A stretch of DNA of 64,000 bases from Mesorhizobium sp. (GTDB taxonomy: Bacteria; Pseudomonadota; Alphaproteobacteria; Rhizobiales; Rhizobiaceae). Where the stretch lies: NCBI RefSeq assembly GCF_004962245.1, contig NZ_SUHQ01000008.1:1-64000 (forward strand), written 5' to 3'. Within the stretch, counting starts at the first letter, position 1. Each line of letters opens with the position of its first letter. The notes below the pieces were generated by a model. The model was not told the origin of the DNA, searched no databases, and was given only the letters and a program-made list of their open reading frames with translations. The translations under genes were made by a program, and so were the position numbers. Shown here in pieces: positions 1 to 9,374 of this stretch.

Positions 1-1215
1 CAAGGAAGCTGGCGGCGGCGCCTGCCGCTTTTCGCATTCGGCGACGGCGCACGGGCGATCGTCAGTCTGATATCCTTTGCCGGCTTTGCAATTCTCATTG
101 CGGCCGGCCTGTTCGGCAGCCGCGACCCGCTCTCCAACCCGCTGCCGCTGACGATCTGGACGCTGCTCTGGGTTGGACTGGTTTTGCTGCAGGGGCTGGT
201 CGGCAATCTCTGGTCATGGCTGAATCCCTGGTACGGACCTTGGCGTCTCGTTTCGCGGCTGTTCGGAGAGCGGGAAATAAGGCGCCTGCTCGCATGGTTC
301 GGTTATTGGCCGGCTTTCGTGCTGTTCCTCGCCTTCGCCTGGTTCGAACTGATCGACCCGGCGCCCGACGATCCGGCGCGGCTCGCCTGGGCCGCCGGCC
401 TCTATTGGCTGCTGAGTTTTGCCGCCATGCTGATGTTCGGCTACCGCGACTGGAGCCGCAGCGGTGAATTCCTGACGGTCTTCCTTTCCATGGTGACGCG
501 GTTCGCCGTCATCGAGCGCAATGACGACGGCCGGCTCAATTTCTGCTGGCCAGGCGCCAAGCTGATCAATGCCGCGCCGCTGTCGCTCAGCGGCACCGCT
601 TTCCTGTTGCTTGCGCTGTCGTCGGTGTCCTTCGACGGGCTGTCGAAGACCTTCTTCTGGTTCGGCCTGTTCGGCATCAATCCCCTGGAGTTTCCTGGAC
701 GCACGGCGATGGTGGGCATTGGCAGTCTCGGTCTGGTGCTGATGTTCGTCCTGCTCGCAGCCGCGTTCATCCTTGCAATCGTCCTTGGCCAGCATGTTGC
801 CGGCAGCCAGCATTCCCTCGGTCAGGCCGCCGGACTGCTGGTGTGGTCGATCGTGCCGATCGCGCTCGCCTATCATGTCTCGCACTATCTGACGGCGCTG
901 CTCGTTGACGGCCAATATGCGGTGGCGGCGCTTTCCGACCCGTTCGCGCTCGGCTGGAACCTGTTCGGCACCGCCGACATGCAGATCGAAGCCGGCGTCG
1001 TTGCCGGCGCCGGCTCGGCATGGTGGCTGTGGAATGTCCAGGCCGGCGTCATCATCGCCGGCCACATGCTCGCCGTCCTCGTCGCCCATGGCCTGGCCTG
1101 GCGGTTGCACCCGGTTCCCGCTCGCGCCGCGCTCAGCCAGTTTCCGCTCACCGTGCTGATGATCGCCTATACGATCTTCGGCCTGTGGTTGCTTGCCACG
1201 CCGGCGGCCGGATGA
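1..1215 (+). CDS. Multi-pass membrane protein, 5' end outside window
   Basis: The reading frame is open from the first base, so this is the C-terminal part (404 codons) of a longer protein. It is dominated by hydrophobic segments separated by short loops, giving about eight predicted membrane spans, with a conserved-looking NPLPLT-W stretch followed by NLWSWLNPW near the left edge. The frame ends with TGA at 1213-1215. I vaguely associate the NPLPLT/WxNPW pattern with inner-membrane proteins that databases sometimes label fenitrothion hydrolase, but I cannot support that activity and do not name the gene. It lies upstream of, and codirectional with, the ABC importer, separated by 165 bases. 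Confidence 0.7.
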   Translation, partial: QGSWRRRLPLFAFGDGARAIVSLISFAGFAILIAAGLFGSRDPLSNPLPLTIWTLLWVGLVLLQGLVGNLWSWLNPWYGPWRLVSRLFGEREIRRLLAWFGYWPAFVLFLAFAWFELIDPAPDDPARLAWAAGLYWLLSFAAMLMFGYRDWSRSGEFLTVFLSMVTRFAVIERNDDGRLNFCWPGAKLINAAPLSLSGTAFLLLALSSVSFDGLSKTFFWFGLFGINPLEFPGRTAMVGIGSLGLVLMFVLLAAAFILAIVLGQHVAGSQHSLGQAAGLLVWSIVPIALAYHVSHYLTALLVDGQYAVAALSDPFALGWNLFGTADMQIEAGVVAGAGSAWWLWNVQAGVIIAGHMLAVLVAHGLAWRLHPVPARAALSQFPLTVLMIAYTIFGLWLLATPAAG

Positions 1216-1380
1216 GACAAAAGCCCGCCTCGATGCCGTCGATTGATCCTTGGGAAAGCTCGCTTGCCACATCAGGGCTTTGGTGATTTAGTTTGTACAC
1301 ATGCAATTTTGGCCCTCTTCCCAAGAGTGGCCAGCCTCGATACGGCCATTGGTCAAAACTAAAAAACAAGGGGAACTGCC

Positions 1381-2685
1381 GTGACTGACAAGAATGGGTT
1401 TTTCGATCTCTCCAGAACCGGTCTCACCCGCCGCACGGCGCTCAAGGGCTTGGCCGCGGGCGCCGGCCTTGCCGTCGCGCCTGGGTTCGTGCGTTACAGC
1501 CAGGCGCAAAGCTCGGCGCCGATAAAGATCGGCTTCCAGTCCCACCGCACCGGCATCGGTGCCGCCTATGGCCGCTGGTACGAGAGGACCACTGCAGCCG
1601 CGGTCAAGGCGATCAACGACGCCGGTGGCATCAACGGCCGGCCGGTCGAGGTGATCATCGAGGATGACGGCACCGATCCCGGCCGCGGCGCCGAAGTGGT
1701 CGGCAAGTTCGCCACCCAGCACAAGACCGACATCGTCTACGGCACGCTGTTTTCGCATGTCGTCATCGGCTCGGCGCCCGCCGCCGGCGAGGCCAAGATG
1801 CCCTATTTTGTCGTCAGCGAAGGCCATCACGTCGCCTCGACCAAGCTCAACCGCTACGTCTTCCAGCCCGGCATCACCGACGTAAAGAGCCAGATCCAGG
1901 CGATGGCGCCGTGGATCGCGGCGAATGCCGGCAAGAAGGTGACGCAGATATTCCCCGATTTCGCCTTCGGCTACGACCACCGCGATTACCTGCCGCCGGC
2001 GTTGAAGGCGCAAGGCGCCGAGGTCATCGCCCAGATCGCCATCCCGCCGACGGAATCGTCCTTCACCAAATATTTTCCGCAGATCCCGGCCGAGACCGAG
2101 GTGATCTACCACGTCATGGTCGGCCCGGCGGTGCTTACCTTCGTCAAGGAACTCGGCGAATTCTACGGCTCCAACCGGCCGCAGCTGTTCGGCTTCATCG
2201 ATTCGCTCGAAGCCACCGACATCAACAGCCCCGGCCTCGAATTCCTCGACGGCAGCCATTTCTGGGAAGGCTCGCCGCGCTATGCGCAGCCGGATGATTC
2301 CGCCGCGCAGAAGGCTTATCGCGCCGCTGTCGGCATCGACGACAACGGCGCTGCCGTCGGCGATCCGAAGGACGTCTCCACCGCCGCGCACATGTTCGGC
2401 TGCTGGGAAACGCTCTATGTCGTCAAGAAGGCGATGGAGGATGCCGGCTACAAGGGCCCGGAAGACCGCGCCAAGCTGGTCGAGGCGACCGAGGCCTTGA
2501 CCGAATTCGCCGAGGGTCCCGAGCATCCGCAGGGGCCGAAGACCTTCAACGGCAAGATCCACCAGTGTTTCGGCATCCAGAATATTTCCAAGGTCGAAGG
2601 CGGCCGGCTGAACGTCGTCCACAAGACCAAGATCGAGGACGGCCTCTACGAGCCGGAAGGGGATTACACGACCCAGGCGCTGTGA
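1381..2685 (+). CDS. ABC transporter substrate-binding protein, branched-chain amino acid (LivJ/Peripla_BP_6) type
   Basis: A 434-residue periplasmic binding protein, the capture component of the importer encoded downstream. Residues about 1-43 form an export signal with a twin-arginine-like motif (LTRRTALKG) followed by an alanine/glycine-rich hydrophobic stretch ending near SQAQS. The mature part has the type I fold pattern of the Leu/Ile/Val and aromatic/amide-binding proteins (IKIGFQ start, NDAGGINGRPVEVI, then GRGAEVVGKF). The GTG start at 1381 has AAGGGGAA a few bases upstream. Family membership does not fix the ligand; these proteins also bind amides, urea and aromatic acids. The nearby Mo-hydroxylase/6-hydroxynicotinate-reductase operon makes an N-heteroaromatic acid plausible (inference). 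Confidence 0.9.
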   Translation: MTDKNGFFDLSRTGLTRRTALKGLAAGAGLAVAPGFVRYSQAQSSAPIKIGFQSHRTGIGAAYGRWYERTTAAAVKAINDAGGINGRPVEVIIEDDGTDPGRGAEVVGKFATQHKTDIVYGTLFSHVVIGSAPAAGEAKMPYFVVSEGHHVASTKLNRYVFQPGITDVKSQIQAMAPWIAANAGKKVTQIFPDFAFGYDHRDYLPPALKAQGAEVIAQIAIPPTESSFTKYFPQIPAETEVIYHVMVGPAVLTFVKELGEFYGSNRPQLFGFIDSLEATDINSPGLEFLDGSHFWEGSPRYAQPDDSAAQKAYRAAVGIDDNGAAVGDPKDVSTAAHMFGCWETLYVVKKAMEDAGYKGPEDRAKLVEATEALTEFAEGPEHPQGPKTFNGKIHQCFGIQNISKVEGGRLNVVHKTKIEDGLYEPEGDYTTQAL

Positions 2686-2721
2686 GCTTAGCTGTTTTAG
2701 CGATCGTGCGGTTCGAGCGAC

Positions 2722-2763
2722 CCCCCTCTGTCCTGCCTGACAGTCCGGCAAGACAGAGGAGGG
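2722..2763 (+). promoter_or_regulatory. Intercistronic stem-loop between binding protein and permease genes
   Basis: The 110-base gap between the binding-protein gene and livH contains a long hairpin. The left arm at about 2722-2737 (CCCTCTGTCCTGCC core) pairs with the right arm at 2747-2763 (GGCAAGACAGAGGAGGG), with one or two bulges. No T-run follows. Such structures commonly stabilise the upstream mRNA or partly terminate transcription so that binding protein exceeds permease. That role is inferred here. Confidence 0.6.
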
Positions 2764-2795
2764 TGCGTCTCGCACCTGCCTTGGGCGTATAACCG

Positions 2796-3677
2796 ATGGC
2801 CTTCGGACCTCATCTTCTCCTTGCTGCCCTTGAAGGCCTCGTCACCGCCGCCGTGCTGGCGCTGACGGCGCTTGGCCTGTCGCTGGTGTTCGGCGTCATG
2901 CGCGTCGTCAATGTCGCCCATGGCGAGTTCTTCATGCTGGGCGCGGTGCTTGCCTGGGCGATCTCCACGGCGATATCGGGCCATGCGGCGCTCGGCTTTC
3001 TGGCTGCCCTGGTGCTGGCGCCGCTGATCGTCGGCCTGATCGCGCTCGTCGCCGAGCGGCTGGTGCTGCGCCGGCTGAATTACAATCCGGAAGCCACCAT
3101 CGTCGCCACCATCGGCATGCTCTACATCATCCAGCAACTGGCGCTGACCTTTTATGGTCCGGAGGCACGGCCGGTGGAGCCGCCCTTCAGCTATCGCATC
3201 CTTCTGCCGTGGTTCGGCTACTCCGGCTACAAGCTGTCGATCATCGCGGCCTCCGCGCTTCTGCTTGTCGCGACGTGGTTCGTGCTGACGCGTACCAAAA
3301 TCGGCCTCGTCATGCGCGCCACGCAATATGACAGCGAAACGGCGCAGGCCTTCGGTATTCCGGTCGACCGCGTCTATGCCGGTGTCTTCGCGCTCGGCGC
3401 CATGCTGGCGGCGGTGGCCGCGGTGTTGATCGTGCCGATCAGCCAGGCGCATTATCTGATGGGGCAGGACCCGCTGCTCCTGTCCTTCATCGTCGTCATC
3501 ATCGGCGGGCTTGGCTCGCTGCGCGGCACCGTCGTTGCCGCCGTGCTGATCGGCCTGTCGGACGGCATCATCTCGGTGTTCTTCTCGCCGACGCTGGCCA
3601 AGATCATCGCCACGCTGTTGGTCGCCATGGTGCTGGTGTTCCGGCCGCAAGGCCTGTTCGGGACGGCATCGCGATGA
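2796..3677 (+). CDS. Branched-chain amino acid-type ABC permease, LivH family
   Basis: A 293-residue inner-membrane permease with about eight hydrophobic spans. It carries the family hallmarks near residues 20-50 (LTALGLSLVFGVMRVVNVAHGEFF) and the cytoplasmic loop GGLGSLRGTVVAA near residue 235. Length matches LivH (about 290-310). ATG at 2796 was chosen because it is the first start after the intercistronic hairpin. The 3' end overlaps the next gene by four bases (ATGA), so the two permeases are translationally coupled and probably form a heterodimeric channel. Confidence 0.92.
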   Translation: MAFGPHLLLAALEGLVTAAVLALTALGLSLVFGVMRVVNVAHGEFFMLGAVLAWAISTAISGHAALGFLAALVLAPLIVGLIALVAERLVLRRLNYNPEATIVATIGMLYIIQQLALTFYGPEARPVEPPFSYRILLPWFGYSGYKLSIIAASALLLVATWFVLTRTKIGLVMRATQYDSETAQAFGIPVDRVYAGVFALGAMLAAVAAVLIVPISQAHYLMGQDPLLLSFIVVIIGGLGSLRGTVVAAVLIGLSDGIISVFFSPTLAKIIATLLVAMVLVFRPQGLFGTASR

Positions 3678-4632
3678 AGGAGGCTTCGCCGGCAAAGGCC
3701 TATGCGCTGCATCTGGGCGTCATCGCCCTGCTTTTCGGCCTGAGCTTCGTCCTGCCGGAGTATCACCACGGCCTGCTCGCCCGCATCATGGTGCTGGCGG
3801 TCTTCGCCATGGGCTACAATATGCTGTTCGGCTATGTCGGGCTGCTCAGCCTCGGCCACGCCATGTTCTTTTCGGCCGGGCTCTATGGCGCAGGCCTTGC
3901 CGTCATCCATCTCGGCTGGAGCGTGCCGGCCGCTTTTGCCGCCGGGCTTGCCTGCGGCACGCTTCTGGCGCTGGCAATCGGCATGCTGGCGTTACGCACG
4001 TCTGGCGTTGCCTTCATGATCGTCACCATGATGTTCGCGCAGGTGTTCTATCTCATAATCCTCTATTTCGCGTCCCGGACCGGCGGCGACCAGGGCCTGG
4101 TGGTGCCGCAGTCGGCGCGTGTCCTCGTCGTCGGCGGCACGTCGCTCGGTCTCACCGATCCGACCGTGCGCTACATGAGCGCGCTCGCCCTGTTCTCGAT
4201 CGTGCTGCTGGTGACGCTCGCCATCGTCCGCTCCAGATATGGCCGTGTGCTGGTCGCCATCCGCGAAAACGAGGAGCGGACAAAAATGCTCGGCTACGAC
4301 ACGTTTTCCAACAAGCTCGCCGCGGTCGTCGTCTCCGGCACCGTCTGCGCGGCTTCGGGCGCCGCCTACGCGCTGCTGTTCGGTTATGTCGGCTCGACTT
4401 TCGCCTCGGTGCAATATTCCATCCTGCCTCTGCTCTGGGTGCTGCTCGGCGGCGCCGCTACCACGCTCGGTCCGCTGATCGGCACGCTGTTCATGTACTA
4501 TGTCGTCGACGTTACCAGCGGCTACACCTCCGCCTATCTGCTGATCGTCGGCATCGCGCTCATCCTGCTGGTGCTGTTCTTCCCCCGGGGCATTCTCGGC
4601 ACCATCCGCCAGCGCTGGCTCGGGTGGCTGCC

Positions 4633-4636
<4 letters not shown>
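3674..4636 (+). CDS. Branched-chain amino acid-type ABC permease, LivM family
   Basis: A 320-residue integral membrane permease, the second transmembrane subunit of the importer. It has the LivM signature FAMGYNMLFGYVGLLSLGHA at residues 36-55 and an IRENEERTKMLGYD loop in the C-terminal half that contacts the ATPases. The start overlaps the livH stop (ATGA at 3674) and the stop overlaps the livG start in the same way, a typical single-transcript arrangement. Length is standard for the family. Confidence 0.92.
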
Positions 4637-5353
<717 letters not shown>

Positions 5354-5361
<8 letters not shown>

Positions 5362-6073
5362 AACACGGGCTGAGGCGCTAACCATCTCCGGGCTCGACTG
5401 CTTCTACGGCGAGGTTCAGGTGCTCTACGGCCTCGACCTCGTGCTGAACAAGGGCGAAGTGCTGTGCCTGTTCGGCCGCAACGGCGCCGGCAAGACGACG
5501 ACGCTGAAGGCGATCATGGGCCTCGTTCCTTCACGCGCCGGCTCGATCAGACTCGACGGCAAGGAGCTGACCGGCCTGCCGGCGCATGACGTGCCGAAAG
5601 CCGGCGTCGCCTATGTGCCGCAGGGCCGGCGGCTGTTTGCTGAGATGACGGTGGCGGAAAACATCGAGATCGGCCTGATGGCCCGCGGCAAGGGCAAGGC
5701 GACGCGCGAAAACGTGCTCGATCTCTTCCCGCTGCTGCGCCAGCGGCTCAGGCAGCGCTCCGGCACGCTGTCCGGCGGCGAGCAGCAGATGCTGGCCATG
5801 GCACGGGCGCTGTGCCTCGAACCGCAGGTGCTTCTGCTCGACGAGCCGACCGAAGGGTTGATGCCGTCGATGATCGCCAGGATCCGCGAGACGGTGTCGA
5901 AGCTGCGCGACCTCAGCGTCTCGACGATCCTGGTCGAGCAGCGGGTCGATGCCGTGCTGTCCGTCGCCGACCGGGTCTCGTTCATCGAGAACGGCCGCAA
6001 CCGCGAGACCGTCGATGTCGAGGAACTCCGCGCCGATCCGTCGGCGGTCCGCCGCTATGTCGGCGTGGGTTGA
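5354..6073 (+). CDS. Branched-chain amino acid-type ABC ATPase, LivF family
   Basis: A 239-residue ATPase and last gene of the importer operon, overlapping livG by eight bases. Walker A is GRNGAGKTT, the Q-loop segment is VPQGRRLFAEMTV, the signature is LSGGEQQMLAMARAL and Walker B is VLLLDEPTEGLMP, all canonical for LivF. The stop codon at 6071-6073 directly abuts the stop of the convergent antiporter-type gene, with no room for a separate terminator. Confidence 0.92.
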
Positions 6074-7504
6074 TCAGCCAAGGAACAGGAACCCCGCGAT
6101 CAGGAAGGTCGGAACCAGCACCGCGCCCGACCACGCCATGTAGCCGAAGAAGCCCGGCATCTTCACGCCGCGGTGTCTGGCGATGGCGTAGACCATGAAG
6201 TTCGGCGCATTACCGATATAGGTGTTGGCGCCCATGAACACCGCCCCGGCCGAGATCGCCGCCAGCGTCGAGGCGAAGGTGGTCATCAGATGCTGCGGGT
6301 CGCCGCCGGCGAGCTCGAAGAACACCAGATAGGTCGGCGCATTGTCGAGGAAGGACGACAGCGCCCCGGTCAGCCAGAAATAGGCAAGGTCGTTGGGTTC
6401 GCCCGTGGGCGAGCTGACAAGCGAGACCAGCGGCGCCAGTGCGCCGTCGAGGCCGGCTCTGAGAATGGCGACGACCGGCACGATACAGATGAAGATGCCG
6501 GCGAACAGTTTCGCCACCTCGGCGATCGGCTCCCAGTGGAAGTTGTTCGCCTGCCTGTGGCTCTTGCGCGAGACCTTAAGCGAAAGGAAGGCAAGCGCCA
6601 GGATGATGGCGTCGCGCACGAGGTCCTGCAATTCGAGGCCCACGCCCTGGACGGAGAAAGTCACGCCCGGCTTCCAGGTCGCGGAAAGCAGGATTGCGCA
6701 GATCACCCCGGCCAGCAGCGGGACGTTGGGCAGGCCGCGGATGCGCACCTTCGTGTCCGGTGTCGGATCCTTGATCTTCGGCGCGCCAGCCTCGCGACGA
6801 TGCAGGATCATGTCCATGGCCAGGAAGACAGCCAGCACCAAGCCGCCGACGAACAGTGTCTCCTGATAGAGGTTCGTGGCGGTCCAGAAGAAATCGACGC
6901 CGCGCAGGAAGCCGACGAACAGCGGCGGGTCGCCGAGCGGCGTCAGCGAGCCGCCGATGTTGGACACCAGGAAAATGAAGAAGATGACGACATGGGCGTT
7001 GAACGGCCGGTTGTCGTTGGCGCGCAGGATCGGCCGGATCAGGATCATCGAGGCGCCGGTCGTCCCGATGACGGAGGCGAGTATCGCCCCGATCAGCAGC
7101 AGTCCGGCATTCACCAGCGGCGTGCCATGGATGTTGCCGGCGACGAGGATGCCGCCCGAAATGGTGAACAGCGCAAACAGAAGAATGATGAACGACATGT
7201 ATTCGGTGAGCAGCGCATGCAGCACCGCCTCGGTGGCCGAAGGCATGCCGAACGCAACCGCCAGCGGCACGACCACAAGGGCCGCCCAGAAGAGGGTGAT
7301 CTTGCCGTAGTGATGTTCCCAGACACGGTGGAAGAGCAATGGCCCGGTGGCGATCGACAGAAGCAGGCCGGCAAAGGGCAGCCCCCACCACAGCGACATT
7401 GTTTCGCCCGGCAGCTCGTGGGCCTCGGCTGCGAGGGCTGTTCCCGGAAACAGGGTTGCGACTGCCACCACAGCGCCCGCCGTCAAAGCCGCCGCAAACA
7501 GCAT
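6074..7504 (-). CDS. Ion transporter superfamily membrane protein (CitMHS/NhaD-like antiporter type)
   Basis: A 476-residue inner-membrane carrier. It has an N-terminal signal/TM segment (MLFAAALTAGAVVAVATLF) and about eleven further hydrophobic segments. The conserved interior includes GTPLVNAGLLL, GTTGASMILIRP and FFIFLVSNIGGSLTPLGDPPLF, typical of the ion-transporter superfamily that contains NhaD antiporters and putative citrate carriers. Proteins like this are usually annotated sodium:proton antiporter, but the substrate is not proven. The start was set at ATG 7504, preceded by a G-rich ribosome site; an upstream open frame runs back into pncA antisense and is not coding. It sits 41 bases downstream of pncA on the same strand, so cotranscription is likely. 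Confidence 0.85.
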   Translation of the reverse strand: MLFAAALTAGAVVAVATLFPGTALAAEAHELPGETMSLWWGLPFAGLLLSIATGPLLFHRVWEHHYGKITLFWAALVVVPLAVAFGMPSATEAVLHALLTEYMSFIILLFALFTISGGILVAGNIHGTPLVNAGLLLIGAILASVIGTTGASMILIRPILRANDNRPFNAHVVIFFIFLVSNIGGSLTPLGDPPLFVGFLRGVDFFWTATNLYQETLFVGGLVLAVFLAMDMILHRREAGAPKIKDPTPDTKVRIRGLPNVPLLAGVICAILLSATWKPGVTFSVQGVGLELQDLVRDAIILALAFLSLKVSRKSHRQANNFHWEPIAEVAKLFAGIFICIVPVVAILRAGLDGALAPLVSLVSSPTGEPNDLAYFWLTGALSSFLDNAPTYLVFFELAGGDPQHLMTTFASTLAAISAGAVFMGANTYIGNAPNFMVYAIARHRGVKMPGFFGYMAWSGAVLVPTFLIAGFLFLG

Positions 7505-7545
7505 AAAGCCCCCTCTGGAATTGTGTCGGATGCGATTGGTGGTGT

Positions 7546-8145
7546 TCAAGCCAGTGTCACGCCGGCATCGCGCATTCGGTTCAGCATCGTCTCGACGGAG
7601 CCATTGAGATTGATGCCGCGGCAGGCATCGAGCCGCACATGTGTCTGGAAGCCGTGCTTGACCGCATCGAGCGCCGAAAAGGCGACGCAGAAGTCGGTCG
7701 CCAGGCCGACCAGGGTCAGCGTGTCGATGCCGCGCTCGTGGAGATAGCCGGCAAGGCCGGTCGGCGTCGTCCGGTCGTTCTCGAAGAAAGCCGAATAGCT
7801 GTCGATCTCCGGGCGGAAGCCCTTGCGGATCACCAGTTCGGCCTTGGTCCAGGCAAGGCCGGAATGGAAATCCGAACCCAGGCTGCCCTGGATGCAGTGG
7901 TCCGGCCACAGCGTCTGCTGGCCATAAGGCAGCTCGATCGACTCAAAAGGCTGCTTGCCGGGATGACTGGAGGCAAAGCTCGAATGGCCGGCGGGATGCC
8001 AGTCCTGCGTCAGCACGACATGTTCGGTCCGCCGGATCAGGTCGTTGACCAGTGGCACGATCTCGTCGCCGCCGGCCACCGCCAGCGCGCCGCCCGGGCA
8101 GAAATCGTTCTGCAGGTCGATGATAACAAGCGCTTCGTCGGCCAT
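7546..8145 (-). CDS. pncA: Nicotinamidase / pyrazinamidase
   Basis: A 199-residue isochorismatase-fold amidohydrolase that converts nicotinamide to nicotinate and ammonia in cytoplasmic NAD salvage. The catalytic triad is visible: Asp10 (IIDLQNDF), Lys108 (VIRKGF) and Cys153 (ATDFCV). The metal ligands Asp48, His50 and His54 lie in QDWHPAGH. The ATG at 8145 follows a GAGG-type ribosome site. It is transcribed leftward, head to head with the Mo-hydroxylase operon, and followed by the ion-transporter gene. Its product nicotinate is a possible substrate of the neighbouring Mo enzyme, which is the strongest contextual hint about that operon. Confidence 0.93.
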   Translation of the reverse strand: MADEALVIIDLQNDFCPGGALAVAGGDEIVPLVNDLIRRTEHVVLTQDWHPAGHSSFASSHPGKQPFESIELPYGQQTLWPDHCIQGSLGSDFHSGLAWTKAELVIRKGFRPEIDSYSAFFENDRTTPTGLAGYLHERGIDTLTLVGLATDFCVAFSALDAVKHGFQTHVRLDACRGINLNGSVETMLNRMRDAGVTLA

Positions 8146-8348
8146 GGAACCTCCCTCTTGTTTGTCCCGGAAGCATGACCCGCACGGGAGGACTGCCGAA
8201 ACGTGGAATCCGGTGTTCGAACCCCACCGAAAATGTCGCTGACGCAACGGATGCAGAAACTTGACCAGATGGCCGGCTGCGTCAACCTCCAACGGCATAC
8301 AAATGCGTGCCGCCGCGCCGATACGGACCGCCGGCGCAAACTCTGGCT

Positions 8349-8376
8349 TTGACAATTCCAGCCGGCTTGATATCAT
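8349..8376 (+). promoter_or_regulatory. Sigma70-type promoter of the Mo-hydroxylase operon
   Basis: A TTGACA at 8349-8354 is followed after 16 bases by TATCAT at 8371-8376, an excellent match to housekeeping -35/-10 elements in this GC-rich background. It lies about 75 bases upstream of the GTG start of the FAD subunit gene, in a 306-base divergent region that otherwise holds no gene. Confidence 0.6.
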
Positions 8377-8389
8377 TTGCATACGAATG
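8374..8389. promoter_or_regulatory. Probable repressor operator overlapping the -10 region
   Basis: The 16-mer CATTTGCATACGAATG at 8374-8389 is an imperfect palindrome sitting on the -10/+1 region of the predicted promoter, where a MarR-type repressor would block transcription. A related half-site pair (CATACAAATG, 8296-8305) lies upstream in the opposite orientation. The natural candidate regulator is the MarR protein at the end of the operon. Assignment is by pattern only. Confidence 0.45.
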
Positions 8390-8451
8390 AATTTGAACGG
8401 TTCGGACGCCGGCTGGATCCCACCGGAAGACCCCTTTTGGGAAGGCAAAGC

Positions 8452-9315
8452 GTGATCCGTTACGCGAAACCCACCACGGTCGACGAGGCGCTCGCTTTGC
8501 TGGGCGAGGGCTCGTGGCGCATCCTTGCCGGCGGCACCGATTTCTATCCGGCGCAAGGAGCCAAGCCTTTCCGCGAAAATGTGCTCGACATCAACGGCCT
8601 CGCAGCGTTGCGCGGTATCGCCGAAACCGAGGACCATTGGGTCATCGGCGCGCGCACGACCTGGACCGATCTTGTCCGTCGTCCGCTGCCGGCGGCTTTC
8701 GATGCGCTGAAGCAGGCGGCGCGGGAGGTGGGCTCCGTGCAAATCCAGAACGTCGCCTCCATCGCCGGCAATCTCTGCAATGCCTCTCCGGCCGCCGACG
8801 GCGTGCCGGCGCTGCTCGTTCTCGACGCCGAGGTGGAGCTGCGCTCGGCGGCGATGGCGCGCCATCTGCCGCTGGAAAAATTCATCCTGGGAAACCGCCA
8901 CACGGAACTTCAGCCGGGCGAAATGGTCACCGCCATCCGCGTGCCGAAAAATGCAACCACCGGCACGTCGGCTTTCGTGAAGCTCGGCGCGCGTCGCTAT
9001 CTCGTCATTTCCATAGCCATGGCGGCGGCCCGCTTGACCGTTGAGGATGGCATCGTCGGCAACGCTGCCGTCGCCGTCGGCTCCTGTTCGGTTGTCGCCA
9101 AGCGCCTTTCAGGTGTCGAAGCAGCCTTGCGCGGCCTCTCGGTCAGCCATGCTCTCGCCACTGCGATCCAGTCCGCGCCGATGGACGAGCTTTCGCCGAT
9201 CAATGATGTGCGCGGCAGCGCCGAATACCGGCTGGACGCCGCGCGAGAGATCGTTGCCCGCGCCGTGCTCGGTGCGGCGGGTCACGTGCCTGCAGAAAAG
9301 GTGGCGGCGGCATGA
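8452..9315 (+). CDS. Molybdenum hydroxylase FAD-binding subunit (xanthine dehydrogenase/CO dehydrogenase M family)
   Basis: A 287-residue FAD subunit that passes electrons from the Fe-S clusters of the Mo enzyme to an acceptor. The N-terminal FAD-binding half shows AGGTDFYP near residue 28 and NVASIAGNLCNASPAADG near residue 100, both standard for CoxM/XdhB proteins. Length matches the family. The GTG start at 8452 was chosen because the family consensus begins at VIRYAKPTTVDEAL; the upstream ATG at 8377 would add 25 unrelated residues across the promoter/operator. The gene ends with an ATGA overlap onto the catalytic subunit gene. Confidence 0.9.
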   Translation: MIRYAKPTTVDEALALLGEGSWRILAGGTDFYPAQGAKPFRENVLDINGLAALRGIAETEDHWVIGARTTWTDLVRRPLPAAFDALKQAAREVGSVQIQNVASIAGNLCNASPAADGVPALLVLDAEVELRSAAMARHLPLEKFILGNRHTELQPGEMVTAIRVPKNATTGTSAFVKLGARRYLVISIAMAAARLTVEDGIVGNAAVAVGSCSVVAKRLSGVEAALRGLSVSHALATAIQSAPMDELSPINDVRGSAEYRLDAAREIVARAVLGAAGHVPAEKVAAA

Positions 9316-9374
9316 GCAAAGCTCAGCCCGGCATGAGCAAAGCTCAGCCCGGCATCATTGGAGCTCAGCCTGAC
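9312..9374 (+). repeat. Three 21-bp tandem units at the 5' end of the Mo-subunit gene
   Basis: Units 9312-9332 and 9333-9353 are identical (ATGAGCAAAGCTCAGCCCGG plus C). Unit 9354-9374 is diverged (ATCATTGGAGCTCAGCCTGA plus C). They encode MSKAQPG, MSKAQPG and IIGAQPD in frame. The duplication places ATG codons at 9312 and 9333 in addition to ATG 9375 just after the array. Confidence 0.9.

Noticed and set aside
1..1215. Fenitrothion hydrolase
   Set aside because: Only a vague resemblance in membrane segments, and the N terminus is outside the window; no basis for a catalytic claim.
6173..7747. Long plus-strand open frame (524 codons) opposite the ion transporter and pncA
   Set aside because: Composition is Arg/Gln/Asp-rich with no domain, and it lies exactly antisense to well-supported genes. 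High GC creates such shadows.
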